Of a stretch of 64,000 nucleotides of DNA, positions 36,784-46,526 are shown piece after piece. The notes beneath the pieces were generated by a model, which ran no database searches, was not told where the DNA came from, and saw only the letters and a list, made by a program, of their open reading frames with translations. The stretch is from Puccinellia tenuiflora (lineage: Eukaryota; Streptophyta; Magnoliopsida; Poales; Poaceae). The DNA lies in contig QRDG01000134.1 of NCBI GenBank assembly GCA_012064385.1, positions 720,742 through 784,741 on the forward strand. The letters run 5' to 3'. A program made the translations under genes and the position numbers. How positions within the stretch are numbered: position 1 is the first letter of the stretch; every line of letters starts with the position of its first letter.

Positions 36784-37043
36784 GAATTTTTTTTTTAAAT
36801 AATACACGAAAATTACTTAATTCCGGAAATGTTGCGCACATTTTATTTTTTTCAAAAATAGAATCCAGTCGGCTTTGGCAAGACCGACTGGAGCCTGTCG
36901 TCGTTGGCGAGGACGACTACGGTCCTGTCGTCTTTGCTGAGGACGAGTACGTCGCCGACGACGTCGACCGACGCGGGGAGGAAATTGTCTTCGGCGTGGA
37001 CGACAGGGTGGGCCTAGTCGGCTTCGCCGATGCCGACTAGTAC
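36784..37043. repeat. MULE terminal inverted repeat, left
   Basis: Matches the reverse complement of 39476-39798. Near-identical for the outer 150 bp; the right copy has an extra duplicated GACGACAGGA/GAGGACGAG block. Confidence 0.85.
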
Positions 37044-37323
37044 TTGGCCGACACCCTGCCCTTCCCTCTTTTCCTCCCTTTCTCTCTTTCCTCTCTTTCT
37101 CTCTTTCCTCTCACTTCCGTTGCCTTTCTCCCGCGTTTTTGTTCCCGCCGTTTTCCTACCGCGTTATTTTTCCCGCCCTTATGGCGGCGCGCTTTTTCCC
37201 GAGTGAGCCTATGTAGTGAATGCAAGGTGAAGGAGGTTGCCGATTTATCTGATATGTTTGGCATGAAGTTTTTCAGTTGATACGGTACAGAATGAAAACA
37301 GTGGATCAGTTGTCCTAACAATC

Positions 37324-37863
37324 TTAGTCATACTCCTGCCTAGGCCTATAATACTCGTACTCATAGTCGACATCATCGTCGTCGTCGCTGTCATCGTACT
37401 CATACGGCGCTCGTGGCTCGAACCTCGACGGGTGAGCACCCCCGGACTGCATGTTAGGGTAGCATAGGCGGGGGTTATCGCCAGCCATGATGTAGTTCAT
37501 AACGCCCTGGAGAGTCCGGCCAGCCCACCACAGCCGACGGCCGGCCTCGTTGAAGTCCGAAGGAGGAGGGCCATCCCCCTCGTACCTGGCGAGCGCCCTC
37601 TCACGCCGATTGATGAAGAAGGCTTCCCAAGTCGGGCGGTAGTCGGGATGCCAGGCCGGATCCATCCGCTGCTCCGGTGTGAGCTCGAGGTAGTAGTGGT
37701 TCGTGATGGCCGCCCGGCGCGCCACACCTTGAGGGACAGGAGGGACCGGCACGCCTCCGGCGCTCAGCCTCCAGCCGGCGGGGACGCGGTAGCCGGGCGG
37801 GCAGGGGTAGTTCGAGGCGGAAAGCTCCTCCGCTTGACGGTAGGTTAGTACGGTGGAAGCCAT
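37324..37863 (-). CDS. MULE second ORF, 179 aa, function unknown
   Basis: Starts at the Met of MASTVLTYRQAEELSA (37861-37863). It has its own TATA-like box (minus TATATATACG at 37926-37935) about 65 bp upstream, so I separate it from the longer open frame that runs through from the mudrA fragment. Visible features: a Pro-rich N-terminus (CPPGYRVPAGWRLSAGGVP), a middle with LELTPEQRMDPAWHPDYRPTWEAFF and RRLWWAGRTLQGVMNYI, and an acidic/Tyr-rich tail (DDSDDDDDVDYEYEYY). No nuclease, kinase or zinc-finger motif is seen. I recall similar hypothetical proteins in grass genomes but could not check this. It could be a second MULE gene or a captured host gene. Confidence 0.6.
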   Translation of the reverse strand: MASTVLTYRQAEELSASNYPCPPGYRVPAGWRLSAGGVPVPPVPQGVARRAAITNHYYLELTPEQRMDPAWHPDYRPTWEAFFINRRERALARYEGDGPPPSDFNEAGRRLWWAGRTLQGVMNYIMAGDNPRLCYPNMQSGGAHPSRFEPRAPYEYDDSDDDDDVDYEYEYYRPRQEYD

Positions 37864-37923
37864 GCGAGAGTGATGAGGTTGCAGATATGAGTTTAGATGT
37901 GATATGGCAATGACGGCCAAGCC

Positions 37924-37937
37924 TTCGTATATATAGG
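37924..37937 (-). promoter_or_regulatory. Putative TATA box for the MULE second ORF
   Basis: Minus-strand TATATATACG about 65 bp upstream of the ATG at 37863. Inferred from position and composition. Confidence 0.5.
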
Positions 37938-38111
37938 AGAAGCTAGCACACGGATCGTGTGTTTCCTTCGAGCGCTTGTGAGCCGTTGGATCAGAGTTGT
38001 GTTTCTTTCGAGTGCTTGTGAGCTGTTGGATCGTATGCACACGGATCGTGGAAGGAGAAGAAAAGGATAAGAGAGGAGGAACATGTAGGTGTCGGCATGG
38101 TAGGAGTAAGG

Positions 38112-39018
38112 ACAACACCCGGCCGGGACAAGTTATTGTCTCGCATTCCATTGTCAAATATTTTTGATTCGACACGGTTGTTCTCATAACCCTGTGAGTC
38201 GACAATGCCCATTTAACGACTGCATCCCTCAAAGCTTGCTTGTCAGTATACAAAGCACCCTTCGCAATGTTATTCTCATGATATTCCCATGCCGAATCAT
38301 GACCATCGTTTATGGTCATCGCTGTAGAGTGATCCTGATTCCATGCTGCAGGATTAGGTGCCTCATATGCGTTATCTTCCCCGTCTGACTCATCGGAATC
38401 ATCGTCTTCACCACTATAGCCATCTGCATCTTCATGTTCCATCTCGTTCTGCATGTGCCCGTCTACCTCGTCGCCATCCGCCTCCGCACTGTCATATACC
38501 TCAGTGTCCCCTCCTTGTACTTGACTGCTCTGCCCCGACTCGTAACCACCACCACCAAAATCAGACCCATAATTTGACATAGAAATGTTAATCTCTTCAC
38601 TTCCCTGACTAGGATCATAAGCACCCTCACCTTCATGGGCATTAAATTCCTCCTCAGGGGCAGTGACCTCGTTCAAGGCGGGAAGAACTAGGGCACAGGG
38701 AGAGCAATTCCTTTTTCCGCAGCCTTTTAACCATCGCACCCAATCAGAATCACACTCTAGTGGTCTCAAAACGAAGTAAATATTCGTCCTTGAATGGCTC
38801 CACCAAGCATGAACACTGACGGTCTGTGTCTGACTATCAAGCCCTAAACTTCCCGCCAACCAATCTTTTACCTGACTTAACGACCATGTTTGAGGAGCTG
38901 GCAGGTCCACATCTATATACTGAAAATCACTCAGATCAGCTCCCGTATCACACATTTGGACTCTACCAGGACCATAGAAAAACCTGATCTTCACTAAATC
39001 AGACATCTGCACTGACAA
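38112..39018 (-). pseudogene. mudrA (MuDR transposase) N-terminal fragment
   Basis: Minus strand from a Met at 39018 (or 39003, MSDLVKIRFFYGPG). The N-terminal domain (DLVKIRFFYGPG, then VHAWWSHSRTNIYFVLRPLE) is followed by an acidic linker (GEDDDSDESDGEDN) and the MuDR DNA-binding/zinc region: KGALYTDKQALRDAVVKWAL, TVSNQKYLTMECE, TCPGR. Homology stops near 38112, just where the transposase would continue toward its catalytic domain, and the open frame runs on into the promoter and coding sequence of the second ORF, giving a chance fusion of 564 codons. MURA transposase binds TIRs and mobilises MULEs; without the DDE core this fragment could at most bind DNA. Confidence 0.75.
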
Positions 39019-39475
39019 TATTTAGTACCGTCACAAACTATTTTTAACAACACATTTAAATACATTCAAAAAATGTAGCACCTCCACGAGCGTGAGAGGC
39101 GAATTATACCCTTGAAGCGTGAGAGGCGACGGCGTCCGGCGGTCTCGAATCAACGGCGCACCTCCACGAGCAGCACCACCACGCAGCCCTGAATCAGCAC
39201 CACCACCCGCAGCCCTCCATCACCACCACCACCCGCCAACCATCACCACCACCACCACCACGAGCTATCCCATTAGGAGATCGGAGCTCCCCTAGCTTCC
39301 CTCAACCTTCTACTACCGATTAATGCTGACAAACGTGAAGATTGTTGGTCTAAATCGGTAGTTTAATTCGGTTTTTGTGGAGAGTAGAGAGAGGAAATGA
39401 AGAACACGAAGAAGGCAGCGCAAGTAGAGAGAGGGGAAAGAGAGAAAGAGAGGAAGAGAGGGGAGGGTTGGTGCT

Positions 39476-39798
39476 CGTACTAGTCGGCATCGGCGATGCC
39501 GACTAGGCCCACCTTGTCGTCCTCGCCGAAGACGATTGGCTCCCGCGTCGGTCGACGCCGTCGGCATGCATGCCATGCACGAACACAGGACGTACTCGTG
39601 ACGTACTCGTCCTCAGCAAAGACGACAGGACCGTCCTCGTCCTCAGCAAAGACGACAGGATCGTAGTCGTCCTCGCCAACGACGACAGGCTCCAGTCGGT
39701 CTTGCCAAAGCCGACTGGATTCTATTTTTGCAAAAAATAAAATGTGCGCAACATTTCCGGAATTAAGTAATTTTCGTGTATTATTTTAAAAAAAATTC
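39476..39798. repeat. MULE terminal inverted repeat, right
   Basis: Inverted partner of 36784-37043. It ends ATTTCCGGAATTAAG..AAATTC directly before the GGGGCCCTC duplication. Confidence 0.85.
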
Positions 39799-40467
39799 GG
39801 GGCCCTCGAAGTCGCCGCTCGACCAATGCGCCCACTTCCTTGGGGGCACCTCGGGTGCCTCCAGGTGGCGGTTCGACGATTTGGTGCTAACAAAGAACCA
39901 TCGCTTGCGGAAGCCATCCACCTTCTTCGTCACCTTGGTGATGGCGTTATCACCAAGCCACGCGATAGGGATGTAGTCTTCACTTCTGGCGGCGATGCGG
40001 AAGGAGACGCATCCGAGCTGCTCGTTCGGCGTGGTGTTCCGGAGGGAGTAGAAGCTGCGGAAGAGAGCCACCGAGGGGTGGACGCCAACGTACGCCTCGC
40101 AGAGGTAGGCGAAGATGGCGAGGATGAGTATGGAGTTTGGGTGGAGATGAAGGAGTTGGATCCGGTATGCTTCAAGGACTCCCATGAGAAAGCTGGAGAA
40201 AGGAGGGACAAGGCCGGCGTAGAAAGCATGAAGGAATATGGGGTAGTACCCCGCGCCGACCTTGCTGCTGCTGGGCGCTATGCTTGTGGCGCCGAGCTCG
40301 TGGGTGTTGGCGGCCGCCAAGTGTCGCACCTTCGCAATCGCTGCCACGTTGATGCGTGACGGCGGCAGAGCCGCCACCAGCACGGCACCCCGCGCCGCCG
40401 CCGCAGACGTGCCGGTCTGCATCGCGGCCTTGCCCTTCTGACCGTCGGTTGCCTTCTTGGGAGCCAT

Positions 40468-40757
40468 GGCCGCTGGAAGGAAGCTTGAAGACGAAGACTT
40501 CGGGAGCGACGTGCTCTGGGAGATGGAGATGTTTGGAAGAAGAGGGCGGCGGAGTAATGGGAGAAGTGATGGGCGCAGTCTACGCGCCAGGCTTTATTGA
40601 CCGGCTCACGAGTCGTGGCGGGCCCCACCGGTTTGCCCGTTGAAGCCGAGGAGATCGTGGCCCCCACGTGTCACGGCCCTGGCAGGCGTCTTTGGGCCCT
40701 CGACGCTTCGCCTGCGTCCATGGCCTTCGGCATGCCCATCGCGGGCCCGGGGGCTAC
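40468..40757 (+). other. aORF upstream region and polypurine tract
   Basis: Holds the presumptive promoter side of the antisense ORF and, at its right end, GCGGGCCCGGGGGCTAC immediately before the 3' LTR, a plausible polypurine tract. Confidence 0.5.
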
Positions 40758-41804
40758 TGTCGGCACAGTGGAAACCGGGGTACCACGGGCCGGCCTGCCA
40801 GGGCCCACGAGATTCTTCAGGCATTTTCGCTAAGGGCCAGGCTCCCCAAGCCTGGCGAGCCTCGCGAGGGTTTTTCCCTCGCGAGGGATCTTTTCTCCTC
40901 GTCGAGGGTTCTCTCCCTTGGCGAGGGACCTCTCCTCGACAAGGCGTCTTCGACGCCACCCGCGATTCTGCTAAGGACCAGGCTGAAGGGCTCGGCGAGG
41001 CTTTTTGCCTCGCGGGGTTCCTTCTTCGCGAAGCCTTCTCTGCCTCCGCGGCAGGGCGCACATAGGCTCTGCCCCCATGTGCAGGATGACGCGCGTGCCT
41101 ACGCGCGATGACGACGACGCCGCATTTGCTACTTCCATATATAAAGCAGTTAACAAAGCGGCTTCAAGCAAAGCGGACAACGAGTATTGCCTCTTTGGTG
41201 ATAAGGGAACCGTCTACAGCTACGCTCCAAGAACGACGTCACCGTGGGTCACATCCCACCTCATCAAGCGCCAGCCCACTGTCCGGCTGGCCGGTGGCTT
41301 TTCCAGCTTTGATGGCGCCGTCCCTGCCATGAACCACGTCCATTAACTCCACCTTTATCGTGCACCCCGCTCCTTCCCTCGTTGCCATGTGGTAACCCTT
41401 CCCGCCCAAATGTTTGGGCAGAAGAGGTCCAAGACGCCTATAAAAGGAGGGGGAGCACGCTCAAGCAAGGGGTTGGATCTTCGGTTGGTTCAGCTCTAGT
41501 AGATCCTTACCCTAGATCTGAAGACTAGCAAGTAGCCATCGTTAGCCACCTCGAGCTCTCCAAGCTCTCCTTGTACTGTGAACCTCTCCAAGCAGTGCAA
41601 TACACCATAGCAGGACGTAGGGGTTTTACCTCCCAAAGAGGGCCCTGAACCTGGGTAAGATCCTGTGTCCATCTCTGCAGTGTTGTCCGCAGCGAGTCCG
41701 ACGAGCAATGTCACCGGAGCATGTTGAGGATTGTTTGACTCCGTGTTCAGCCCCTTACATGATACCTTGGAGACACCCCCAGTTCCTGGGAACATTCTCC
41801 GACA
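40758..41804 (+). repeat. 3' LTR of the Tat-like element
   Basis: 1047 bp, TGTCGGCACAGTGG..CATTCTCCGACA, TATA box at 41439-41445. About 37 single-base differences from the 5' LTR by eye, mostly transitions. Confidence 0.93.
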
Positions 41805-42869
41805 GTGTTAGGGTGTGGTGATGGGGCAGGGGCTGATAATAGGCTGGATAAACTTGTCCTGTCGCCACAGATGACTCTTGGATAGTCTCATGCGAGGTAA
41901 AGGTTTAACCGCGCCCACTTGCCAGCTTTCCCCGGAAGAGAGCTAACCAGGCTAGCCGGACGGTACTAATGGGTAAATTAGTACACCCCTGCAGGGTTTA
42001 ATCTTTTCGAAAAAGCCGTGTCCGCGGTTATGGACGACTTGGATACGGATATACAAGACCATAGAAAACCTTAACTTAATTAAAATTTGGCAACTAGAGG
42101 TTGCAACTTGACAACGTGTGTTAAAGGTTCATTTCCTCGAGGGTAATTCTAGGGAGTGCCTTGGTGGAGATGAGTGATGGTTTCTGGCTACTATTGGTTC
42201 AACGTGAACCGAAGATGAAAGTTTACTATCTTATCCCCTTTCAAAAAACATTCTGAGTAGTCGATGCCATGAGTCGCTTATGTCTTTATAAATGAAAATT
42301 AGCTTTAAGCAAAACAGCTACTATACAGCTTTAGAGCCTTGTCATCATTGAGCCTATATCGCCCTACTAAACTTGCGAGTACGTCGTACTCAGTCTCTCT
42401 TTGTTGATTATTACTTGTTTCAGAGGAGGACAACACCGAGCAGACAGGTGGGTTCTTCGTTGACATCGACGAGTAGTTTGGGGTTCCCAGGTGGCAGCTT
42501 GGGACGTCGTGGAACAAGCTGGCTGGGAAATGTTTATCTGTAGTCCTCTTAGGCCATATTTTTTATCTTGTTGTTAGACAACATATTTGGCTTCCGCTTG
42601 ATGTAATGATGGGTCTGTGACCCCCTGTTGTGTAATTTGTATCTTTCTCGCTATATGAGTTGCTTTATGATCTCTTTGTGCCGTAGAGTCTGTGATGTGC
42701 CAGTTGTTCCACAAGTTTTGATCTCTTTATTATACATTGATAGCTATGCCAGTGTTTATGGCATGATCGAGGTGATGCGTGGGAGCGGTAACCCCATGCT
42801 CTTCGATTGTGTAGCATAGCCTGTGGGTTACATAGCCTTTCTGTATAATTCCGGGGTCGAGGCGCTACA

Positions 42870-45597
42870 AAGGCCCACAATCTGTGGTAGACAAGCATAG
42901 TTCTGAAAGTACACTCTTAGAAAAACAACTTGCAGAAGTGATAAGGTTCATACCCTCTAGATCATCAACAGAATGACCAATGATATTCAAGCACATAATG
43001 AGGATGATAAGTGTCCACATGAGAGATATGGGAAATATTAGAGCATGCACCGTCAAGTAGAATTCTAGCATGTGAATTATATGTGTGACCATATGTATCA
43101 TAAGCAATGTCATAAACAAGATTAGTATGATCAAAATTCGCAAGTCACTTTTCAATTCTTCCTTTGGTGATGGTATCATGCAATGCAAGGTAAGAGCTAA
43201 ATATTCATAAGGAAATAGGTCATTAAGATGATTAGATAAAACCTGTTGCCTCATACTTTTAGTTTTACTAGTGGTATCTCTCCAAAGATAATAAACATTG
43301 TTGAGTAACAAATTATAGCTAGGCAATTGGCATCAATTATGATCATGGTAGTATGCGAGAATGAACTAGACAAATATTTATGCAGAAATCACGTCAAACA
43401 TATAAATAACGCACACCAGTACCGCATTTATAACTAATACTCCACTTGGAGTGCGCTTCTATGTTTGCCACTCTTAGTATTAAGTTGAAAACAATATAAC
43501 ATCGCCTTAAGCACTATACACGATGTAAGCAACATTTATTATCATGAAGAAATAAACACCGTTATTTTATCCCTAGTAGCAATAGCACATCCTTGCCCTT
43601 AGTCGTTTCTGTCAACTCGAGCGTAGGGATGAAGGACGCATGAATCTACTATCGAGCATATACTCCCTCCACTACTAGGGAAAACCCTATCTGTGGTGCA
43701 CCATTTTTCCTTTCTGTGGCGCATGGCGGGTGCACCACAGATACGTCGCCACTAAATTGTAATTCCGTGGCGTAGATTTCTGTGGCGCATGAAGCTCCAT
43801 GCGCCACAGAATTATTTTCGAAAGTTTTGAACTTGGAAATTCAAAAAAAATAAAAAAAAATTCTGAATTTTTTAACCCATCTCAAATGATGACTTTCCGC
43901 TAGGTCCTACTAAATTCTTATTAATATAAGTATCATATCAACCCTCTTAACCCTTGTATGTGTATAGATGTGTGTAGTTTATGTGTGGTATGTGTATATA
44001 TGTGTTTTTAAATTTCAAAAACTTCAAAAGTATCAAAATGAAATTCAAAAGTTTCAAAAAATTCAAAAATCTCGAAAACTTCAAAAAAATTCAAAAAAAA
44101 TAAAAATATCAAAAAAAACTCAAAAAAATCCAAAAAAAATCAAAAAATCCAAAAAATCCAAAAAAACTAAAAAATCCAAAAAAATTCAAAAATTTCATAA
44201 CATTTCTTTTCTTTAGAAAAATAAATTTTTTGGAATTGTTGATTTTTTTATTATTTTGAAGTTTTCTGGATTTTTTGAATTTTTTTGGGTTTTTGATTTT
44301 TTTGGAATTTTTGATTTTTTTGATTTTTTTCGGAGTTTTTGAATTTTTTTGGATTTTTTGAATTTTTTTGGATTTTCTTTGGATTTTTTGAGTTTTTTTG
44401 GATTTTTTGGGTTTATTTGATTTTTTTAGATTTTTTGAGTTTTTTTGGATTTTTGAATTTTTTTGATTTTTTCAAACTTTTGTGGCGCGTATGCAACATG
44501 CGCTACCGAAAGCCACATTTCTGTGGCGCACTTGATCCATGCGCCACAGAAATTTACAGAAATGGCCAACCCACCACATTTCTGTGGCGCATGGAGCAAG
44601 GTGCGCCACAGAAATGTAGATTTCTGTGGTGCATGGAGCAAGGTGCGCCACAGAAATGTAGAATTTAGTGGCGCATGTCCTCCAGGTGCGCCACAGAAAT
44701 GTAGAATTTAGTGGCGCATGCCAAGAGGTGCGCCACAAAAATTTGTTTAGTGGTGCATGCAATAATGGTGCGCCACAGAATAGCATTCCACCTATAGCTA
44801 GTTTCCTAGTAGTGCTCTTAGAGATCTAACAACCTTGGCCAGAGTAACCCGGATCAGAGGGATATAAGAACGTAAATAAAACAGTCTCATAATAAGGATA
44901 TCATGCACAATCTGATCATAACATCATAATTTATCATGTCTCAGCAACATAACAATACGAGAAATTAAATCGGATGGATCTCGATCATGTTAGACAGCTC
45001 ATGAGACCATTGTATTGACGAACAAGGAGGAGAGATAACCGTCTAGCTACTGCTATGGACCCGTAGTCCAAGTATGAACTACTCACGCATCATCATGGAG
45101 GCAGAAAGGTTGGTGTAGATACCTCGGTGATGAATCCCCCTCTGTCAGAGTGTGGAAACAGGGCTTCAAATTGGTTTTCGCGACGACGGTGGCTTGGTAT
45201 TGAGATTGGGAAAGGTTCCTGTAGGGCATTTTCGTGTCGGGTAGATTTTATATGCGTCGAGGGGAGGTGCACAGGGGTCCCATGCGTGTGGGGCCCGTGC
45301 TGGTCCTAGGGCCGCAGCCCCTGGCCGGGTGCCCTACCAGGTGGCCCCCTAGTGCCCTTTCTTTGTCTTACCGGGTCCTGGAAAAGATATTCTTTGTGTA
45401 TTTTTTGGGGATTTTTACGACGACTTTTATTTAACAGTTTTGTGAAATACAAAAATAATAGAAAACAACAACTGACACTTGGCACTAAATTAATAGGTTA
45501 AAAATATTGCAAAATGATATAAAATCATGATATATATATATATGTAAGAATGATATTAAAGTAGCATGGAACCATACAAAATTATAGATACGTATCA
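42870..45597 (-). mobile_element. Old decayed LTR-retroelement sequence
   Basis: In minus orientation, sequence starting TGATACGTATC at 45597 resembles the TGATACGT.. start of gypsy LTRs. It carries a TATA-like CATATAAAATC (about 45245-45255), then runs through the CACTA insertion into about 800 bp with broken reading frames (e.g. 42865-43326). It is continuous with 8516-8767 if the shell LTR is removed. Family, right-hand partner and function are not determined. Confidence 0.4.
43670..44814. mobile_element. CACTA (Caspar-like) non-autonomous foldback element
   Basis: Ends CACTACTAGGGAAA at 43670 and, inverted, CACTACTAGGAAAC ending at 44814, with a 3 bp duplication CTC (43667-43669 and 44815-44817), as expected for En/Spm superfamily elements. 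Subterminal repeats contain TCTGTGGCGCATG and TGCGCCACAGAAAT in both orientations (about 43690-43810 and 44480-44780). Between them is an A-rich block (about 44010-44200) of TCAAAAA/TCCAAAAAA units facing a T-rich block (about 44215-44475) of GGATTTTTTGAATT units, so nearly the whole element can fold on itself. No transposase. Confidence 0.88.
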
Positions 45598-45952
45598 GCC
45601 GCCCACGAGGGGCGACATTGAATTATATAGAAAGATATGGACCTCATTTTAAAACTGAAGTATTGCTTTGCTAGGCATGTAAATACTGCAATTTTTCGAT
45701 ACGGTGATTTTAGAAAAACTTTGCAATCGGCAGGGAGCGCTTCATTCTTTCCTTTCTTTTATATGTCCTTGCTCAACAGTTGAGAGTCTCTCGTGTGAAG
45801 CCGCGCCAAGCCCAAGCCAAATTGCGAAAGGGAGGCACCAGAGGTGCTCTTGTTTAGAGTAGCACTAGGGTCGTGCTAAGCAGGAGTAGGTGTACGTTTT
45901 GGCCTTGTGATGGTGTCGGCTTCATGCTGGGAGGGAGGTATCAGGTCTTTCG
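45598..45952. other. Intergenic, nothing identified
   Basis: No open frame of note, no repeat termini, no RNA gene seen. Confidence 0.4.
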
Positions 45953-46070
45953 GCCTAAATCTTCTGCCGCTTGGTGGTTTTTCTGTTCGTTGTAGTGCTC
46001 CCATGGCTAGAGCCTAAATCTTCTGCCGCTTGGTGGTTTTTCTGTTCGTTGTAGTGCTCCCATGGCTAGA
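45953..46070 (+). repeat. Tandem duplication, 2 x 59 bp
   Basis: GCCTAAATCTTCTGCCGCTT starts at 45953 and again at 46012; the two 59 bp units appear identical, each ending CCCATGGCTAGA. A recent local duplication. Confidence 0.9.
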
Positions 46071-46526
46071 GCTGGTGATGATGGGGAGAAGACCCACTTG
46101 AAACTCCAACAATAAGGGTTGCTCTTGCCGTTGGGCTTCAGCTGCAGGTGTTGCCGACTTGCTGTGCAAGATACTCCAACCCGTGGTGGTAGCGGGAGGA
46201 GGAAGAAGCAAGGTGAGTCTGTGCGCGCTAGGGTCTGGAGGCGCAGGGATAGGTGCAGCAGCAGGGTGGCTATGCAGGATGCCGATGGATCATCCCTTGT
46301 TCAACCTCCAGGACCGGAGGCCCTTCAATGGAGTCGCGGGGGCGGAGCTCGTCTCCTACTTCCCAAGTTGTGTTGTCAAGGGTGATTTCTACAAAAGAGA
46401 AGGACCTATCTATAGTCTTATGTGTTAGGGGTTTTTCTGCAAATTGTAATGTCACCTTTATGAATGAATGCCCTGTCTAGGCCCTTCGGGGTCTATCCCT
46501 GTTCAAGAAAAAGTTGCACAATCAAA
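46071..46526 (+). mobile_element. Possible non-LTR retrotransposon 3' end
   Basis: Ends with GAATGCCCTGTCTAGGCCC, a CCCTTCGGGG hairpin-like motif and TTCAAGAAAAAG, the style of grass LINE 3' termini. No ORF2 motif is present. Low-certainty call from terminus style only. Confidence 0.35.

Larger units (their letters stand above)
36784..39798 (-). mobile_element. Mutator-like element with long TIRs and 9 bp TSD
   Basis: A perfect 9 bp duplication GGGGCCCTC at 36775-36783 and 39799-39807. Long terminal inverted repeats (36784-37043 and 39476-39798) begin GAATTTTTTTT and match over about 150 bp with few differences, then with an indel to about 260-320 bp. Both the 9 bp duplication and long TIRs are diagnostic for MULEs. 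TIRs contain imperfect palindromes (CCAGTCGG..CCGACTGG) and repeated GACGACAGG motifs. Inside are a mudrA N-terminal fragment and a second ORF, both minus strand. No DDE catalytic region is present, so it is non-autonomous. Confidence 0.9.
33849..40467 (-). pseudogene. Antisense ORF (aORF) of the Tat-like element, split by a MULE
   Basis: Minus strand, Met at 40467. Exon A (40467-39799) encodes the Transposase_28 'putative gypsy type transposon' domain: HELGATSIAPSSS, FLHAFYAGLVPPFSSFL, ILILAIFAYLCEAYVGVHPS. The frame is interrupted by the MULE and continues at about 36783 with GPKLEAVYERI; the 9 bp duplication (GAGGGCCCC on this strand) keeps it in phase at the empty site. A frame change near 36340-36450 leads to an acidic Ser/Glu-rich stretch, then a canonical intron (donor after 35985, acceptor before 35904, 80 bp). 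The last exon (35904-33849, about 685 codons) has Pro/Glu/Ala repeats and then about 350 residues of charged heptad-rich coiled coil (REEELSLREKELHQREEQ). Role unknown; related antisense ORFs are known in Grande and other Tat elements. Plus-strand frames over the same region (e.g. 34936-36642) are shadows. Confidence 0.8.
11619..41804 (+). mobile_element. Tat/Retand-like Ty3/gypsy element with nested insertions
   Basis: Bounded by two LTRs of 1047 bp and a perfect GTGTT duplication (11614-11618 and 41805-41809). Without its two nested insertions (LARD 17774-31843, MULE 36784-39798) it is about 13 kb. Order: 5' LTR, primer-binding site, gag, protease, reverse transcriptase, RNase H, a second plant-type RNase H, integrase (split), non-coding spacer, a long antisense ORF, polypurine tract, 3' LTR. 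The additional RNase H and an antisense ORF between integrase and 3' LTR are features of the Tat group (compare Grande and RIRE2-like elements). Pol carries several frameshifts and nonsense codons, so this copy is inactive. I counted about 37 differences between the LTRs by eye (about 3.5%). Confidence 0.9.
8768..42869 (+). mobile_element. Solo LTR (about 3.9 kb), shell of the nest
   Basis: Starts TGTAACAGCCCCAG at 8768 and ends GAGGCGCTACA at 42869, with a perfect 5 bp duplication AAGGC at 8763-8767 and 42870-42874. It exists as two pieces, 8768-11618 and 41810-42869, because a whole gypsy element (11619-41804) landed inside it and duplicated GTGTT. The left piece is AT-rich except for a GC-rich block at 9420-10270. 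No internal gag/pol is attached, so the simplest reading is a solo LTR. The TG..CA ends with short inverted similarity (TGTAACAGCC/TGTAGCGCC) support LTR identity. Confidence 0.8.

Noticed and set aside
37324..39018. A single 564-residue MULE protein
   Set aside because: The middle translates a promoter-like region with a TATA box, and the second part has its own start; treated as two units joined by chance.
43968..44668. Lys/Gln- and Phe-rich open frames in the CACTA element
   Set aside because: Translation of the A-rich and T-rich low-complexity arms; no protein-like sequence.
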